From contig CANQVX010000012.1 of assembly GCA_947627355.1 (NCBI GenBank), positions 1-53,820 of the forward strand: a DNA stretch of 53,820 nucleotides, given 5' to 3'. The translations under genes were made by a program, and so were the position numbers. The notes under the pieces are model-generated. The model had not been told where the DNA came from, searched no databases, and saw nothing but the letters and a program-made list of their open reading frames with translations. The stretch is from an uncultured Bacilli bacterium (GTDB lineage: Bacteria; Bacillota_I; Bacilli_A; RFN20; CAG-631). Shown piece after piece: positions 35,816-44,081 of this stretch (position 1 is its first letter; every line of letters starts with the position of its first letter).

Positions 35816-37588
35816 ATGGAACTTGTTAATATTAAAATTGAAGGACATCCTTATCAAGTTGAAAAAGGATTAACTATTTTACAAGCTGCTAGAAAATGTG
35901 GCTATGAAATTCCATCATTATGTTCATTTAAAGATGGTAAATGTTCTTTAGGTTCATGCAGAGTTTGTCTTGTTGAAGTTAAAGGCGCTAGAGGTTTAGT
36001 TGCTTCTTGTGTTTATCCAGTAAACGAAGGAATGGAAATCATTATTTCTAGTCCTAAAGCTACTGCTGCTAGAAGAACAAGTGTTGAATTATTATTATCA
36101 AACCACTCTAGAAATTGTCAACAATGCCGTAAGAATGGTAATTGTGAATTATTACATGTAGCAAAGATTACTGGTGCTCGTGATGATGTTTATCAAGGTG
36201 CCCAAACTCCAGCTACATTTGATGATTTAACACCATCTATTATCCGTGATACTTCTAAATGTATTCTATGTGGTCGTTGTGTAGTACGTTGTGAAGAAGC
36301 TCACGGCACGGGTATCTTAGGTTTTGAAAACCGTGGATTTAAGACTATTGTTGGTCCTGCTTATAATCGTTCATTTGCTGAATCTCCTTGTATCTTATGT
36401 GGTCAATGTGTAAACGTTTGTCCAACAGGTGCTTTAATGGAAAAAGGTGAAATCGATTTAGTTGATGCTGCTTTTAAAGCAGGAAAACATGTTGTAGTTC
36501 AAACTGCTCCTGCAGTTCGTGCTGCTTTAGGTGAAGAATTTGGCCTTCCTATTGGTACAACTGTTACAGGTAAAATGGTAGCAGCTTTACATCGTTTAGG
36601 TTTTGCTAAAGTTTATGATACTAATTTTGGTGCTGATTTAACTATCATGGAAGAAGCTGCTGAATTAGTAAACAGAATTAAAAACAAAGGTGTTTTACCT
36701 ATGATTACATCATGTTCACCAGGTTGGGTTAATTATGCTGAATATTTCTATGGTGATTTATTAGATCACTTATCAAGTTGTAAATCTCCTCACGAAATGA
36801 TGGGTGCTATTATTAAATCATATTATGCTAAGCATAATAACCTAGATCCTAAAGATATCTTTGTTGTATCAATTATGCCTTGTACTGCTAAAAAGTATGA
36901 AAAGAATCGTCCTGAAAATGCAGTTGATGGTATAGCAGATGTTGATGCAGTCTTAACTACTAGAGAATTAGCTACTTTAATTAAACGTAGTGGTATTCAA
37001 TTCAATAAACTACCTGATGAAGAATTCGACCAAGACTTACTTGGTGAATACACAGGTGCTGGTGTTATTTTTGGTACTACTGGTGGTGTTATGGAAGCTG
37101 CTGTTAGAACTGCTTATCATATGATTACTAATAAAGAAGCTGATGAACTACTTAAATTTGAACCTGTTAGAGGTCTTGAAGGAATTAAAGAAGCATCTTT
37201 AGATATCGATGGCTTAAAAGTTAACATTGCTGTCTGCCATGGTATGAAAAACGCTAAAGTATTATTAGATGAAATCAGAAGTGGTAAATCTAAATATCAA
37301 TTCATTGAAATTATGGGTTGCCCTGGTGGTTGTGTTAACGGTGGTGGCCAACCATACGTTAAACCATGCTTCTTACCAAACGAAGAAGATAACATCTTAG
37401 ATACTTATATTTCTAAAAGAGCTGCTGTTTTATACAGTGAAGATGAAAAACAAGTTATTCGTAGATCTCATCTAAACACTCAAATTCAAGATCTTTATAA
37501 GAATTATTTAGGAGAACCTAATGGTCATTTAGCTCATAAACTATTACACACTAGTTATCATGCTAGAGTACGTTTTCCTAAAAAATAA
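35816..37588 (+). CDS. hydA: [FeFe] hydrogenase catalytic subunit
   Basis: The 590-residue protein carries N-terminal [2Fe-2S] ligands Cys36, 48, 51, 65; a His97/Cys101/104/110 [4Fe-4S] site; two ferredoxin clusters (Cys149-159 and Cys192-202); and the H-cluster motifs TSCSPGW (Cys300), MPCTAKKYE (Cys356) and MGCPGGCVNGGGQP (Cys502, 506). The first motif has Ser where TSCCPGW has its second Cys. It produces or consumes H2. ATG 35816 follows GGGGTGG. The HydEFG maturases needed for the cofactor are not in the window. Confidence 0.95.
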   Translation: MELVNIKIEGHPYQVEKGLTILQAARKCGYEIPSLCSFKDGKCSLGSCRVCLVEVKGARGLVASCVYPVNEGMEIIISSPKATAARRTSVELLLSNHSRNCQQCRKNGNCELLHVAKITGARDDVYQGAQTPATFDDLTPSIIRDTSKCILCGRCVVRCEEAHGTGILGFENRGFKTIVGPAYNRSFAESPCILCGQCVNVCPTGALMEKGEIDLVDAAFKAGKHVVVQTAPAVRAALGEEFGLPIGTTVTGKMVAALHRLGFAKVYDTNFGADLTIMEEAAELVNRIKNKGVLPMITSCSPGWVNYAEYFYGDLLDHLSSCKSPHEMMGAIIKSYYAKHNNLDPKDIFVVSIMPCTAKKYEKNRPENAVDGIADVDAVLTTRELATLIKRSGIQFNKLPDEEFDQDLLGEYTGAGVIFGTTGGVMEAAVRTAYHMITNKEADELLKFEPVRGLEGIKEASLDIDGLKVNIAVCHGMKNAKVLLDEIRSGKSKYQFIEIMGCPGGCVNGGGQPYVKPCFLPNEEDNILDTYISKRAAVLYSEDEKQVIRRSHLNTQIQDLYKNYLGEPNGHLAHKLLHTSYHARVRFPKK

Positions 37589-37624
37589 GTAGGAAATAAT
37601 AAAGAAAAACAAATTCTAAATATT

Positions 37625-37663
37625 AAAATGCATTTGGTATCGCTTATCAGATGCATTTTTTTT
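37625..37663 (+). terminator. Terminator of the hydrogenase operon
   Basis: AAAATGCAT (37625-37633) pairs with ATGCATTTT (37651-37659), with an inner TGGTA/TATCA extension, followed by a run of eight T. Confidence 0.88.
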
Positions 37664-37711
37664 GCAATTGTAAATAAAACTATTAGAACAAGTTAAAATA
37701 GTAATCTATTT

Positions 37712-37754
37712 AAGTATTTAGCTTATTTTTTACCATTAACTAAATACTTTTTTT
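37712..37754 (+). terminator. Second terminator-like hairpin upstream of cysS
   Basis: AAGTATTTAG (37712-37721) and CTAAATACTT (37740-37749) form a perfect 10-base stem with an 18-base loop, followed by seven T. It precedes the cysS promoter, so it is a back-up terminator for hydA and not a T-box attenuator. Confidence 0.75.
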
Positions 37755-37778
37755 CTCAAATTTGTTCCATTTTTTAAC

Positions 37779-37807
37779 TATACAATTTTCAAGTTTTTAT
37801 ATATAAT
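37779..37807 (+). promoter_or_regulatory. Promoter of cysS
   Basis: TATACA (37779-37784) and TATAAT (37802-37807) are 17 bases apart. The leader would be only about 20 bases. The rest of 37589-37833 holds the two hairpins listed and nothing else I can support. Confidence 0.6.
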
Positions 37808-37833
37808 AGTAGCGAGAAAGAGATGTGAATATT

Positions 37834-39180
37834 ATGAAAAAAATACATCTATACGATAGTGTATCAAAAGAAATCAAAGAAGTACCATTAAGTGAAAATG
37901 AAAAGAACTATATGTATGTCTGTGGTCCTACTGTTTATAATCATGCTCATATCGGTAATGCTAGACCATTAGTAGTTTTTGATACTTTAAAAAGAAGTAT
38001 TCTTGCCTGTGGTTATGATTTAGCTTTGATTTCTAATTATACTGATGTTGATGATAAGATCATCAATGCCTCAATAAAAGAAAACATAACAGAAAAAGAA
38101 TTAACTGATAAATATATAAATGCTTATGAAAAACTAAAAACTGATTTAAATGTTTTACCAGTTGATTATAGACCAAGAGTTACTGAATATATGCCTAAAA
38201 TCATCGATTTTATCGACAATTTAGTTAAAACTGATTATGCTTATGTTATTGATGGTGATGTTTATTTTAGAGTTAGTAAGATTAAATCATATGGTAGTTT
38301 ATCTAATAAAAACCTTGATGAACTTAAAGTTGGCGCTAGAATCGAAGAAAATGATAAAAAAGAAAATCCATTAGATTTCACATTATGGAAAAAGACAGAT
38401 ACTGGTATCAAATGGGATTCACCTTGGTCTAAAGGTCGTCCTGGTTGGCATACTGAATGTGTCTGCATGATTCATGAAATAACACCAGAACATCATGTTG
38501 TTATTCATGGTGGTGGTATGGATTTAAAATTCCCACATCATGAAAACGAACAAGCGCAAGCTATGGCTTATTATAATAGACCTTTAGCTGATCTCTGGGT
38601 TCATAATGGTATGGTTAATATTAATAATGAAAAGATGTCTAAATCTTTAAATAACTTTATTTATGCTAAAGATTTATTATTAAAATATGATGGAAACATC
38701 TTACGTTGGGTATTTTTATCAACTTATTATCGTGCTCCAATTAATTTCAGTGATGAAGTGTTTAACCAAGCAATCACTGAACTAAATAAGATTTATCTAG
38801 TACTTAAACAAGCCTATGTTAAGTTATCTTTAGAAGATTATGATATTAGTTCAAATAATATAAATAGTGAAAAATACGATGAATTCTTAAATGCTTTAGC
38901 TGATGATTTAAATACAACATTAGCTATCAGTGTTATCTTTGAAATGGTTAAACTATTAAATGTTTCGATTAGAACTAATAATCTAGATAAAGAATTAGTA
39001 TTACAAAACTGTAATACCATTAATAAGATGCTTGATGTCTTAGGTATCCATACTTTAGTTGTTAAATTAAACGAAGAAGATAAGAAATTATATCAAGAAT
39101 GGACTAACTATAAGAGCCAAAAAGATTTTGAAAATGCCGATAGAATCAGGAATATTTTAATTCAAAGAGGTATTTTATAA
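37834..39180 (+). CDS. cysS: Cysteinyl-tRNA synthetase
   Basis: The 448-residue class I synthetase has the zinc-binding and HIGH-type segment CGPTVYNHAHIGNARP, WHTECVCMIHE and HGGGMDLKFPHHENE (zinc ligands), and the KMSKS loop (EKMSKSLNNF). I chose ATG 37834; an in-frame GTG at 37825 crowds the weak GAGAAAGAG site. The stop overlaps the start of rlmB. In Bacillus mrnC lies between these genes; it is absent here. Confidence 0.96.
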   Translation: MKKIHLYDSVSKEIKEVPLSENEKNYMYVCGPTVYNHAHIGNARPLVVFDTLKRSILACGYDLALISNYTDVDDKIINASIKENITEKELTDKYINAYEKLKTDLNVLPVDYRPRVTEYMPKIIDFIDNLVKTDYAYVIDGDVYFRVSKIKSYGSLSNKNLDELKVGARIEENDKKENPLDFTLWKKTDTGIKWDSPWSKGRPGWHTECVCMIHEITPEHHVVIHGGGMDLKFPHHENEQAQAMAYYNRPLADLWVHNGMVNINNEKMSKSLNNFIYAKDLLLKYDGNILRWVFLSTYYRAPINFSDEVFNQAITELNKIYLVLKQAYVKLSLEDYDISSNNINSEKYDEFLNALADDLNTTLAISVIFEMVKLLNVSIRTNNLDKELVLQNCNTINKMLDVLGIHTLVVKLNEEDKKLYQEWTNYKSQKDFENADRIRNILIQRGIL

Positions 39181-39887
39181 TGGAATATGTATATGGTAGA
39201 AATGTTATAGCTAGTTATCTAGATAGTAATGATTTACTTGAAGTATATTACATCAAAGAATTGAAAAATAGTCCATTAATAAGTGAATTAAAGCAAAAAA
39301 AGATAGCCTTAAAAGAAACCAATAAACAAGAACTTGAAAAGTTAGTACACACTGATAAACATCAAGGAATTGTCGGTAAAATCAGAGATTTTAAGTATCA
39401 AGACTATGATTTAATGGTTAGTAATACCTTAACTAAACCACATCCGGTTTTATTGATGCTTGATGGTATTGAAGATCCTCATAACTTAGGTGCTATTATT
39501 CGTAGTGTTGAAGCTTTTCAAATTGATGGTATCATCCTAAAGAAAAACAATAGTGTTTCGATTAATTCAACTGTTGCTAAGGTGTCTACTGGTGCTCTAG
39601 TTAATGTAAACATCACTCAAGTAACAAACCTATCTTCAACCTTAGAAGATTTAAAAGAAAAAGGCTTTTGGAGTTATGCTGCTGAAGCCTATCAAGGAGT
39701 TAGTTATAATAGTGTTGAATATGATAGACCTACTTTACTAATTGTTGGTTCAGAAGGAAAAGGAATTTCAAGACTATTAAAAGAAAAATCTGACTTTAGA
39801 ATTTATATTCCAATGTATGGTAAAGTTAATTCATTAAATGTTTCAGTTGCTACTGCAATATTGCTTGCAAAAATAAAAGAAAAGTAA
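39180..39887 (+). CDS. rlmB: 23S rRNA 2'-O-ribose methyltransferase, TrmH/RlmB family
   Basis: The 235-residue SPOUT enzyme has an N-terminal substrate-binding domain (VYGRNVIASYLDSN) and the knotted methyltransferase domain with LDGIEDPHNLGAIIRSVEAF, VGSEGKGISRLL and IPMYGKVNSLNVSVATAILL. It probably methylates G2251 of 23S rRNA, as RlmB does, though a tRNA substrate cannot be excluded. It starts in a TAATG overlap with cysS. A terminator overlaps its stop. Confidence 0.92.
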   Translation: MEYVYGRNVIASYLDSNDLLEVYYIKELKNSPLISELKQKKIALKETNKQELEKLVHTDKHQGIVGKIRDFKYQDYDLMVSNTLTKPHPVLLMLDGIEDPHNLGAIIRSVEAFQIDGIILKKNNSVSINSTVAKVSTGALVNVNITQVTNLSSTLEDLKEKGFWSYAAEAYQGVSYNSVEYDRPTLLIVGSEGKGISRLLKEKSDFRIYIPMYGKVNSLNVSVATAILLAKIKEK

Positions 39888-39907
39888 GACGCTTATGCGT
39901 CTTTTTT
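39886..39907 (+). terminator. Terminator of cysS-rlmB
   Basis: AAGACGC/GCGTCTT (39886-39892 with 39897-39903) with a TTAT loop and six T. The stem begins inside the rlmB stop codon. Confidence 0.9.
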
Positions 39908-39978
39908 GCTACAAAATTAAACCAAAGTTAGGACCAAACAACATCAATTATATGTCACAATATTATTGGTGATGTTAG

Positions 39979-40590
39979 ATGGCTAAAAATGCTACTGGAT
40001 TTAGTGATCCTGAACTTATTTATTTATATCGATGTGGAAATTATAAAGCTATAGAAATACTTAAAAATAAACATGGTGGAGCTATAAATGATATAGCCTC
40101 AAAACTACTATCTGTTTGCTATAATTTGAACTTTGAAGATGTCATTCAAGAATTAAACTATGCCTTTTTAAAGGCAGTTGAGATGTATAGTGAAAAGAAA
40201 GGTCGTTTTTTTTCATATGCTTATTGTTGTGTCTCTCATTATGCTGCAAAAATGTTAAAAGATTATTTTAGTGAAGCAGAATACACTATGCGTAATGCAG
40301 TATCACTTAATGATTATTGTAGTGAAGATGGATCGTTACAATATATCGAAATTATTGAAAACGATATAACGCAATTTGATCCAGTTTATACTTATGAAGT
40401 TAGAGAATCGGAAGAAAAATACCAACTATTTGTAAGTAAACTTAAGAAAAAAGATAAAAAAATTCATTATCTTCAACTTGATGGTTTAAAAACTAGAAAA
40501 ATTGCCAAAATTACCCATTTTACCGTCAGATCTGTGCGTAATAGAATGTGTAAAATTAAAAAAGAAGTGACCAATTTTATTAAGAATTAG
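39979..40590 (+). CDS. Sigma-70-family factor in the SigH position
   Basis: The 203-residue protein has a region 2-like helical block (FEDVIQELNYAFLKAVEMYSEKKGRFFSYAYCCVSHYAAKMLKDY) and a C-terminal region 4-like helix-turn-helix (DGLKTRKIAKITHFTVRSVRNRMCKIKKEV). Its place between rlmB and rpmG-secE-nusG is that of sigH in Bacillus, where SigH directs transition-state and competence or sporulation genes. The sequence is quite divergent and the core -10 recognition residues cannot be assigned by eye. GGTGATG lies 4 bases before the ATG. Confidence 0.8.
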   Translation: MAKNATGFSDPELIYLYRCGNYKAIEILKNKHGGAINDIASKLLSVCYNLNFEDVIQELNYAFLKAVEMYSEKKGRFFSYAYCCVSHYAAKMLKDYFSEAEYTMRNAVSLNDYCSEDGSLQYIEIIENDITQFDPVYTYEVRESEEKYQLFVSKLKKKDKKIHYLQLDGLKTRKIAKITHFTVRSVRNRMCKIKKEVTNFIKN

Positions 40591-40617
40591 CAGTCAATTT
40601 TTTTAAAAATATTATGA

Positions 40618-40646
40618 TTGACTATTGCTTTTACTTATAGTAAAAT
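40618..40646 (+). promoter_or_regulatory. Promoter of rpmG-secE-nusG, overlapped by a dyad
   Basis: TTGACT (40618-40623) and TAAAAT (40641-40646) with a 17-base spacer. AGTCAAT (40592-40598) and ATTGACT (40617-40623) form a perfect 7-base inverted repeat whose right arm contains the -35. It may be an operator or a weak terminator of the sigma-factor gene. Confidence 0.72.
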
Positions 40647-40668
40647 TATCTAGCGGAGTGTGATAAGT

Positions 40669-40818
40669 ATGCGAGACAAGATAATTTTAATATGCGAAGA
40701 ATGTCTTTCTCGAAACTATACAACGACTGCTAAAAAAACACAATCTAACACTCGGCTTGAAGTAAAAAAGTTTTGTCCAAAATGTAACAAACATACACTT
40801 CATAAGCAAAGCAAATAG
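40669..40818 (+). CDS. rpmG: 50S ribosomal protein L33, zinc-binding type
   Basis: The 49-residue product starts [20 protein letters not shown] and ends [17 protein letters not shown]. Cys9, Cys12, Cys36 and Cys39 form the zinc ribbon of the C+ type. It directly precedes secE, as in Bacillus (rpmGB). GGAG precedes the ATG, and its stop overlaps the SD of secE. Confidence 0.96.
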   Translation: MRDKIILICEECLSRNYTTTAKKTQSNTRLEVKKFCPKCNKHTLHKQSK

Positions 40819-40830
40819 GAGGTCTTTTAT

Positions 40831-41049
40831 ATGAAAAAAATCGGTAATTTTTTTAAGCGCATTGGTAAAGGCATTGCAGCTTTTTTTAGAGGCGTAGTTC
40901 GTGAAGGTAAAAAAGTTCGTTGGCCTAAAAGAAAAGATATGTATGAAAATACAGCAACCGTTTTAATATTCTGTGCTTTCTTTGGTTTATTTTTTAGCGC
41001 TGGATATGTAATTGCTCAATCAATTCTTAAAGCCATTGGCTATATGTAG
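40831..41049 (+). CDS. secE: Preprotein translocase subunit SecE
   Basis: The 72-residue single-span form has a basic amphipathic helix with VREGKKVRWPKRKDMYENT, the SecE signature, then one transmembrane segment (TVLIFCAFFGLFFSAGYVIAQSIL). It clamps SecY (9585). AGGAGG precedes the ATG. Confidence 0.96.
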   Translation: MKKIGNFFKRIGKGIAAFFRGVVREGKKVRWPKRKDMYENTATVLIFCAFFGLFFSAGYVIAQSILKAIGYM

Positions 41050-41065
41050 AAATAGGTGATTCTTA

Positions 41066-41614
41066 GTGGAACAAGCAGAAAAAAAGTGGTATATCGTTAA
41101 TACCTATTCCGGACACGAAGCAAAAGTTAGAGATAACATTATTCGTCGTATAGATTCTGAAAATGAACAAGAACACATCTTTCGAGTAATTGTTGCTGAA
41201 GAAGAAGAGTTAGTAAAAAAAGATGGTAAACCTACTGGTAAAGTAAAACTTAAAAATATCTATCCAGGCTACATTTTCATTGAAATGATTATGACAGATG
41301 AAGCTTGGTATGTTGTTAGAAATACTCCAGGCGTTACTGGATTCGTTGGTTCATCTGGTAGAGGTACTAAGCCATTTCCAGTACCTGAAGAAGAAGTAGC
41401 TAAAGTCTTGAAACGTATTGGTATGTTTGAAGGAAAAGAAGATACTGATTATAAAGTTGGCGATGAAATTAGAGTTGTTAATGGCCCACTTGCTAATCAA
41501 ATCTTACCAATCATTGCTGTTGATGTTGAAAAGAAACTTGTAACAGTCGCTACTATTTTCTTTGGTAGAAAGAACGAAGTTTCAGTTAGTTTTAACGATA
41601 TAGAAAAAATTTAG
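41066..41614 (+). CDS. nusG: Transcription termination/antitermination factor NusG
   Basis: The 182-residue product starts EKKWYIVNTYSGHEAKVRDNI, with NGN-domain KNIYPGYIFIEM and TPGVTGFVG, and a C-terminal KOW domain (VGDEIRVVNGPLANQ). It binds RNA polymerase and S10. The start is GTG 41066, 6 bases after AGGTGA. Its stop is buried in a terminator stem. Confidence 0.96.
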   Translation: MEQAEKKWYIVNTYSGHEAKVRDNIIRRIDSENEQEHIFRVIVAEEEELVKKDGKPTGKVKLKNIYPGYIFIEMIMTDEAWYVVRNTPGVTGFVGSSGRGTKPFPVPEEEVAKVLKRIGMFEGKEDTDYKVGDEIRVVNGPLANQILPIIAVDVEKKLVTVATIFFGRKNEVSVSFNDIEKI

Positions 41615-41638
41615 GTCTTAATTTTAAGGCCTTTTTTT
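41613..41638 (+). terminator. Terminator of nusG (first of two)
   Basis: AGGTCTTAA (41613-41621) pairs with TTAAGGCCT (41624-41632) with one G-T pair, followed by seven T. The stem starts inside the nusG stop codon. Confidence 0.85.
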
Positions 41639-41647
41639 ATTAAATTT

Positions 41648-41690
41648 GTCGATAGATTCATGAGTTTTTGAAATCTACGACATTTTTTTT
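41648..41690 (+). terminator. Second, tandem terminator after nusG
   Basis: GTCG(A)TAGATT (41648-41658, bulged A) pairs with AATCTACGAC (41672-41681), followed by eight T. Together with the hairpin before it, it insulates the rplK promoter. Confidence 0.8.
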
Positions 41691-41701
41691 GAAAATTTAT
41701 C

Positions 41702-41731
41702 TTGCATTATAATCTCATTTTATGTTACAAT
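41702..41731 (+). promoter_or_regulatory. Promoter of rplK-rplA
   Basis: TTGCAT (41702-41707), 18-base spacer, TACAAT (41726-41731) in extended form TGTTACAAT. A TATAAT at 41708-41713 is an alternative without a good -35. The start would coincide with the first leader hairpin. Confidence 0.6.
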
Positions 41732-41738
41732 TACGCCT

Positions 41739-41815
41739 GCGTATGTGTTTTATGCGCATACGTATGAAACCTTAGCGTCGTAGTGGAAGAACATAGTTCA
41801 TTAACACCACGACAC
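41739..41815 (+). promoter_or_regulatory. Leader RNA of rplK-rplA, candidate L1 autoregulatory site
   Basis: Hairpin A pairs CGTATGTG (41740-41747) with CGCATACG (41755-41762, one wobble). Hairpin B pairs GTCGT-GTG (41777-41781, 41783-41785) with CAC-ACGAC (41805-41807, 41809-41813) around a mismatch. L1 represses the rplK-rplA mRNA in many bacteria by binding a structure that mimics 23S rRNA. I see the structure, but did not recognise the exact L1 consensus. Confidence 0.6.
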
Positions 41816-41844
41816 GAAATGATTTATACAAGGAGGTGTGTTTC

Positions 41845-42258
41845 GTGAGTAAGAAAGTCGCAAAGGTTGTTAAATTACAAATCATGGCTGGCCAAGCAAA
41901 ACCAGGACCAGCACTAGCATCAGCAGGTATCGTGATGCCAAAATTCTGTCAAGAGTTTAATGATCAAACTCGTGATAGAGCAGGTGAAGTTGTACCAGTA
42001 ATCATTACTGCTTATGAAGACAAGAGTTTCACTTTTGTTTTAAAGACTACACCTACAGCAAACTTATTAAAGAAAGCTTGCAACATTCAAAAGGGTTCAG
42101 CAACTCCAAACAAAGTAAAAGTTGCTAAAGTATCTCAAGCAAAGATTAGAGAAATTGCAGAATACAAAATGCCAGATTTAAATGCTAATGACATTGAAGC
42201 AGCATGTAAGATTGTTGCTGGTAGTGCTCACAGCATGGGCATTGAAGTTGAAGACTAG
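41845..42258 (+). CDS. rplK: 50S ribosomal protein L11
   Basis: The 137-residue product starts [29 protein letters not shown] and ends in the conserved [22 protein letters not shown]11 forms the GTPase-associated centre and controls RelA activation. GTG 41845 follows AGGAGG by 8 bases; an in-frame start at 41836 overlaps that site. Confidence 0.96.
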   Translation: MSKKVAKVVKLQIMAGQAKPGPALASAGIVMPKFCQEFNDQTRDRAGEVVPVIITAYEDKSFTFVLKTTPTANLLKKACNIQKGSATPNKVKVAKVSQAKIREIAEYKMPDLNANDIEAACKIVAGSAHSMGIEVED

Positions 42259-42269
42259 GAGGTACTTGT

Positions 42270-42956
42270 ATGGTTAAAAGAGGAAAAAAGTATCAAGAAG
42301 TTGCAAAACTTGTTGATAAAACAAAAAGTTATTCAATTGAAGAAGCAATGGAACTTGTAAAAAAGACATCCATTACTAAATTCGATGCTTCTGTTGATGT
42401 TGCATTCAGACTAAATGTTGATAGTCGTTATGCTGATCAAAACATCCGTGGTGCTATCGTTTTACCACATGGCACAGGAAAATCTAAAAGAGTTCTTGCC
42501 ATCACAAATAATGTAAAAGCAGCAGAAGATGCTGGCGCTGATTTTGTTGGTGGAAAAGACATGATTGAAAAAATTCAAAAAGAAAACTGGTTTGATTTTG
42601 ATGTTATCGTAGCTACTCCAGATATGATGGGCGAACTTGGTAAAATCGGTCGTGTATTAGGTCCTAAAGGTTTAATGCCTAACCCTAAGACTGGTACAGT
42701 TAATCCTGATATTGCTAAAGCAGTTCAAGAAATCAAGGCTGGTAAAGTAGCATATCGTGTTGATAAAAATGGTAACATCAATGTAAGTATTGGTCGTGTT
42801 TCATTTGAACCTAACAAGTTAGTTGAAAACTTCAAAACTTTAAAAGATGCTATTGCTAAAGCAAAACCAGCTTCTGTTAAAGGCGTTTACTTCAGAAACG
42901 TAAAAGTTACAACTACTATGGGACCAAGTATTTGTATTGATTATTCAGGTTTCTAA
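42270..42956 (+). CDS. rplA: 50S ribosomal protein L1
   Basis: The 228-residue product shows the L1 core: [62 protein letters not shown] and the C-terminal [22 protein letters not shown]1 forms the mobile stalk at the E site and is the usual translational repressor of its operon. AGGAGGT precedes the ATG. Confidence 0.97.
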   Translation: MVKRGKKYQEVAKLVDKTKSYSIEEAMELVKKTSITKFDASVDVAFRLNVDSRYADQNIRGAIVLPHGTGKSKRVLAITNNVKAAEDAGADFVGGKDMIEKIQKENWFDFDVIVATPDMMGELGKIGRVLGPKGLMPNPKTGTVNPDIAKAVQEIKAGKVAYRVDKNGNINVSIGRVSFEPNKLVENFKTLKDAIAKAKPASVKGVYFRNVKVTTTMGPSICIDYSGF

Positions 42957-42961
42957 AATCA

Positions 42962-43091
42962 AGGTAGTTTCAATACGCCCTAGAAAGCAACTGCATTATG
43001 CTTAATTTGTTGCCGAGGCAAAAAATTGTCTACAAATTCATTTATGAATTTTCTATAAATTTTTAGTGCGTATTGTTTAAAAAATAAACAG
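42962..43091 (+). promoter_or_regulatory. L10 leader RNA upstream of rplJ-rplL
   Basis: CAATACGC (42971-42978) pairs perfectly over 8 bases with GCGTATTG (43068-43075) and encloses a domain with the GCCGAGGCA segment around 43012-43020, which resembles the L10-leader kink-turn region. A second hairpin AAATTCAT/ATGAATTT (43034-43041 with 43044-43051) lies in the loop. L10(L12)4 binds such leaders to repress translation. Confidence 0.75.
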
Positions 43092-43102
43092 GAGGTGCAA
43101 AA

Positions 43103-43594
43103 ATGAAAGAAATTATCGCTAAAAAAGCCGAAGTTGTAAAAAATATTTCAAGCGAAATTGAAAAATCACAATCATATGTTGTATGTGAATATCGTGGTTT
43201 AACAGTAGCTCAAATTACTACACTTCGTCGTGATTTAGCAAAAATTGGTGGCAAACTAACAGTTTATAAAAATAACTTAGTTGAAAGAGCCGCTAAAGAA
43301 CATGGCTATGAATTAAAAGACCTACTAACAGGTCCAAATGCCTTTGCAAGTGCTAGTGAAGATCCAGTTGGAGTTCCAAACTTACTATTCAAATTTGCGA
43401 AGAAAAATCCAAGCCTTGTTATCAAAGGTGGAATTGTTGAAAATAGAGTAGTTAATGCAGATGAAATGCAAGCTATTTCTAAATTACCAACAAAACCAGC
43501 CCTTATTTCAATGTTACTAGGTTGCTTACAATCACCACTTACCAAACTTGCATATGTGGTTAAAGAAGTAGCAAACCAAAAAGAAAATGCCTAA
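43103..43594 (+). CDS. rplJ: 50S ribosomal protein L10
   Basis: The 163-residue product has KSQSYVVCEYRGLTVAQITTLRRDLAKIGGKLTVYKNNLVERA, the L10 core, and a C-terminal helix that binds L7/L12 dimers. It is the base of the L12 stalk and, with L12, represses this operon through the leader RNA. AGGAGGTG precedes the ATG. Confidence 0.96.
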   Translation: MKEIIAKKAEVVKNISSEIEKSQSYVVCEYRGLTVAQITTLRRDLAKIGGKLTVYKNNLVERAAKEHGYELKDLLTGPNAFASASEDPVGVPNLLFKFAKKNPSLVIKGGIVENRVVNADEMQAISKLPTKPALISMLLGCLQSPLTKLAYVVKEVANQKENA

Positions 43595-43626
43595 CACACA
43601 AAAATTATTTATAGGAGGAATATAAA

Positions 43627-44004
43627 ATGGCAAAATTAACAAACGAACAAATTATTGAATCTTTAAAAGAAATGTCTATGTTAGAAGTTAACGATTTAGT
43701 TAAAGCAATCGAAGAAGCTTTTGGCGTTACTGCTGCTGCACCAGTTGCTGCTGGTATAGCTGCTGCACCTGCTGAAGCTGAAGCTGAAGGACCAAAAGAA
43801 GTATCTGTATACTTAACAAACGTTGGTGCTGCAAAGATTCCTGTAATCAAAGCAGTTACAGCTATCACTGGTTTAGGATTAGTTGAATCTAAAAAATTAT
43901 GTGATACACTTCCAGCTTTAATTAAAGAAAAGATTACACCTGAACAAGCTGAACAAATCAAGGCTCAACTAGTTGAACAAGGTGCCGAAGTAGAAGTTAA
44001 ATAA
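43627..44004 (+). CDS. rplL: 50S ribosomal protein L7/L12
   Basis: The 125-residue product has the N-terminal dimerisation helix ([31 protein letters not shown]), an Ala-rich hinge (residues about 37-55) and the C-terminal factor-binding domain ([31 protein letters not shown]). It recruits translational GTPases. A strong terminator follows. Confidence 0.97.
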   Translation: MAKLTNEQIIESLKEMSMLEVNDLVKAIEEAFGVTAAAPVAAGIAAAPAEAEAEGPKEVSVYLTNVGAAKIPVIKAVTAITGLGLVESKKLCDTLPALIKEKITPEQAEQIKAQLVEQGAEVEVK

Positions 44005-44028
44005 TTTCTTAACTTTTTAATGTTTTAT

Positions 44029-44057
44029 AAACCTGCTTTATCTTTTAGCGGGTTTTT
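44029..44057 (+). terminator. Terminator after rplL
   Basis: AAACCTGC (44029-44036) pairs with GCGGGTTT (44048-44055, one wobble), followed by T residues. Its strength would set the ratio of L12 to the RNA polymerase subunits further down. Confidence 0.82.
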
Positions 44058-44081
44058 ATCGTTTTTTTTAGGGGTGAATTT

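Noticed and set aside
37589-37833. T-box riboswitch before cysS
   Set aside because: Terminator hairpins are present but no T-box core (GGUGGNACCGCG-like) or specifier stem, and the promoter lies downstream of the hairpins.
43605-43961. Reverse-strand frame opposite rplL
   Set aside because: The Ala/Thr-rich sequence reflects the Ala-rich hinge of L12 read backwards.
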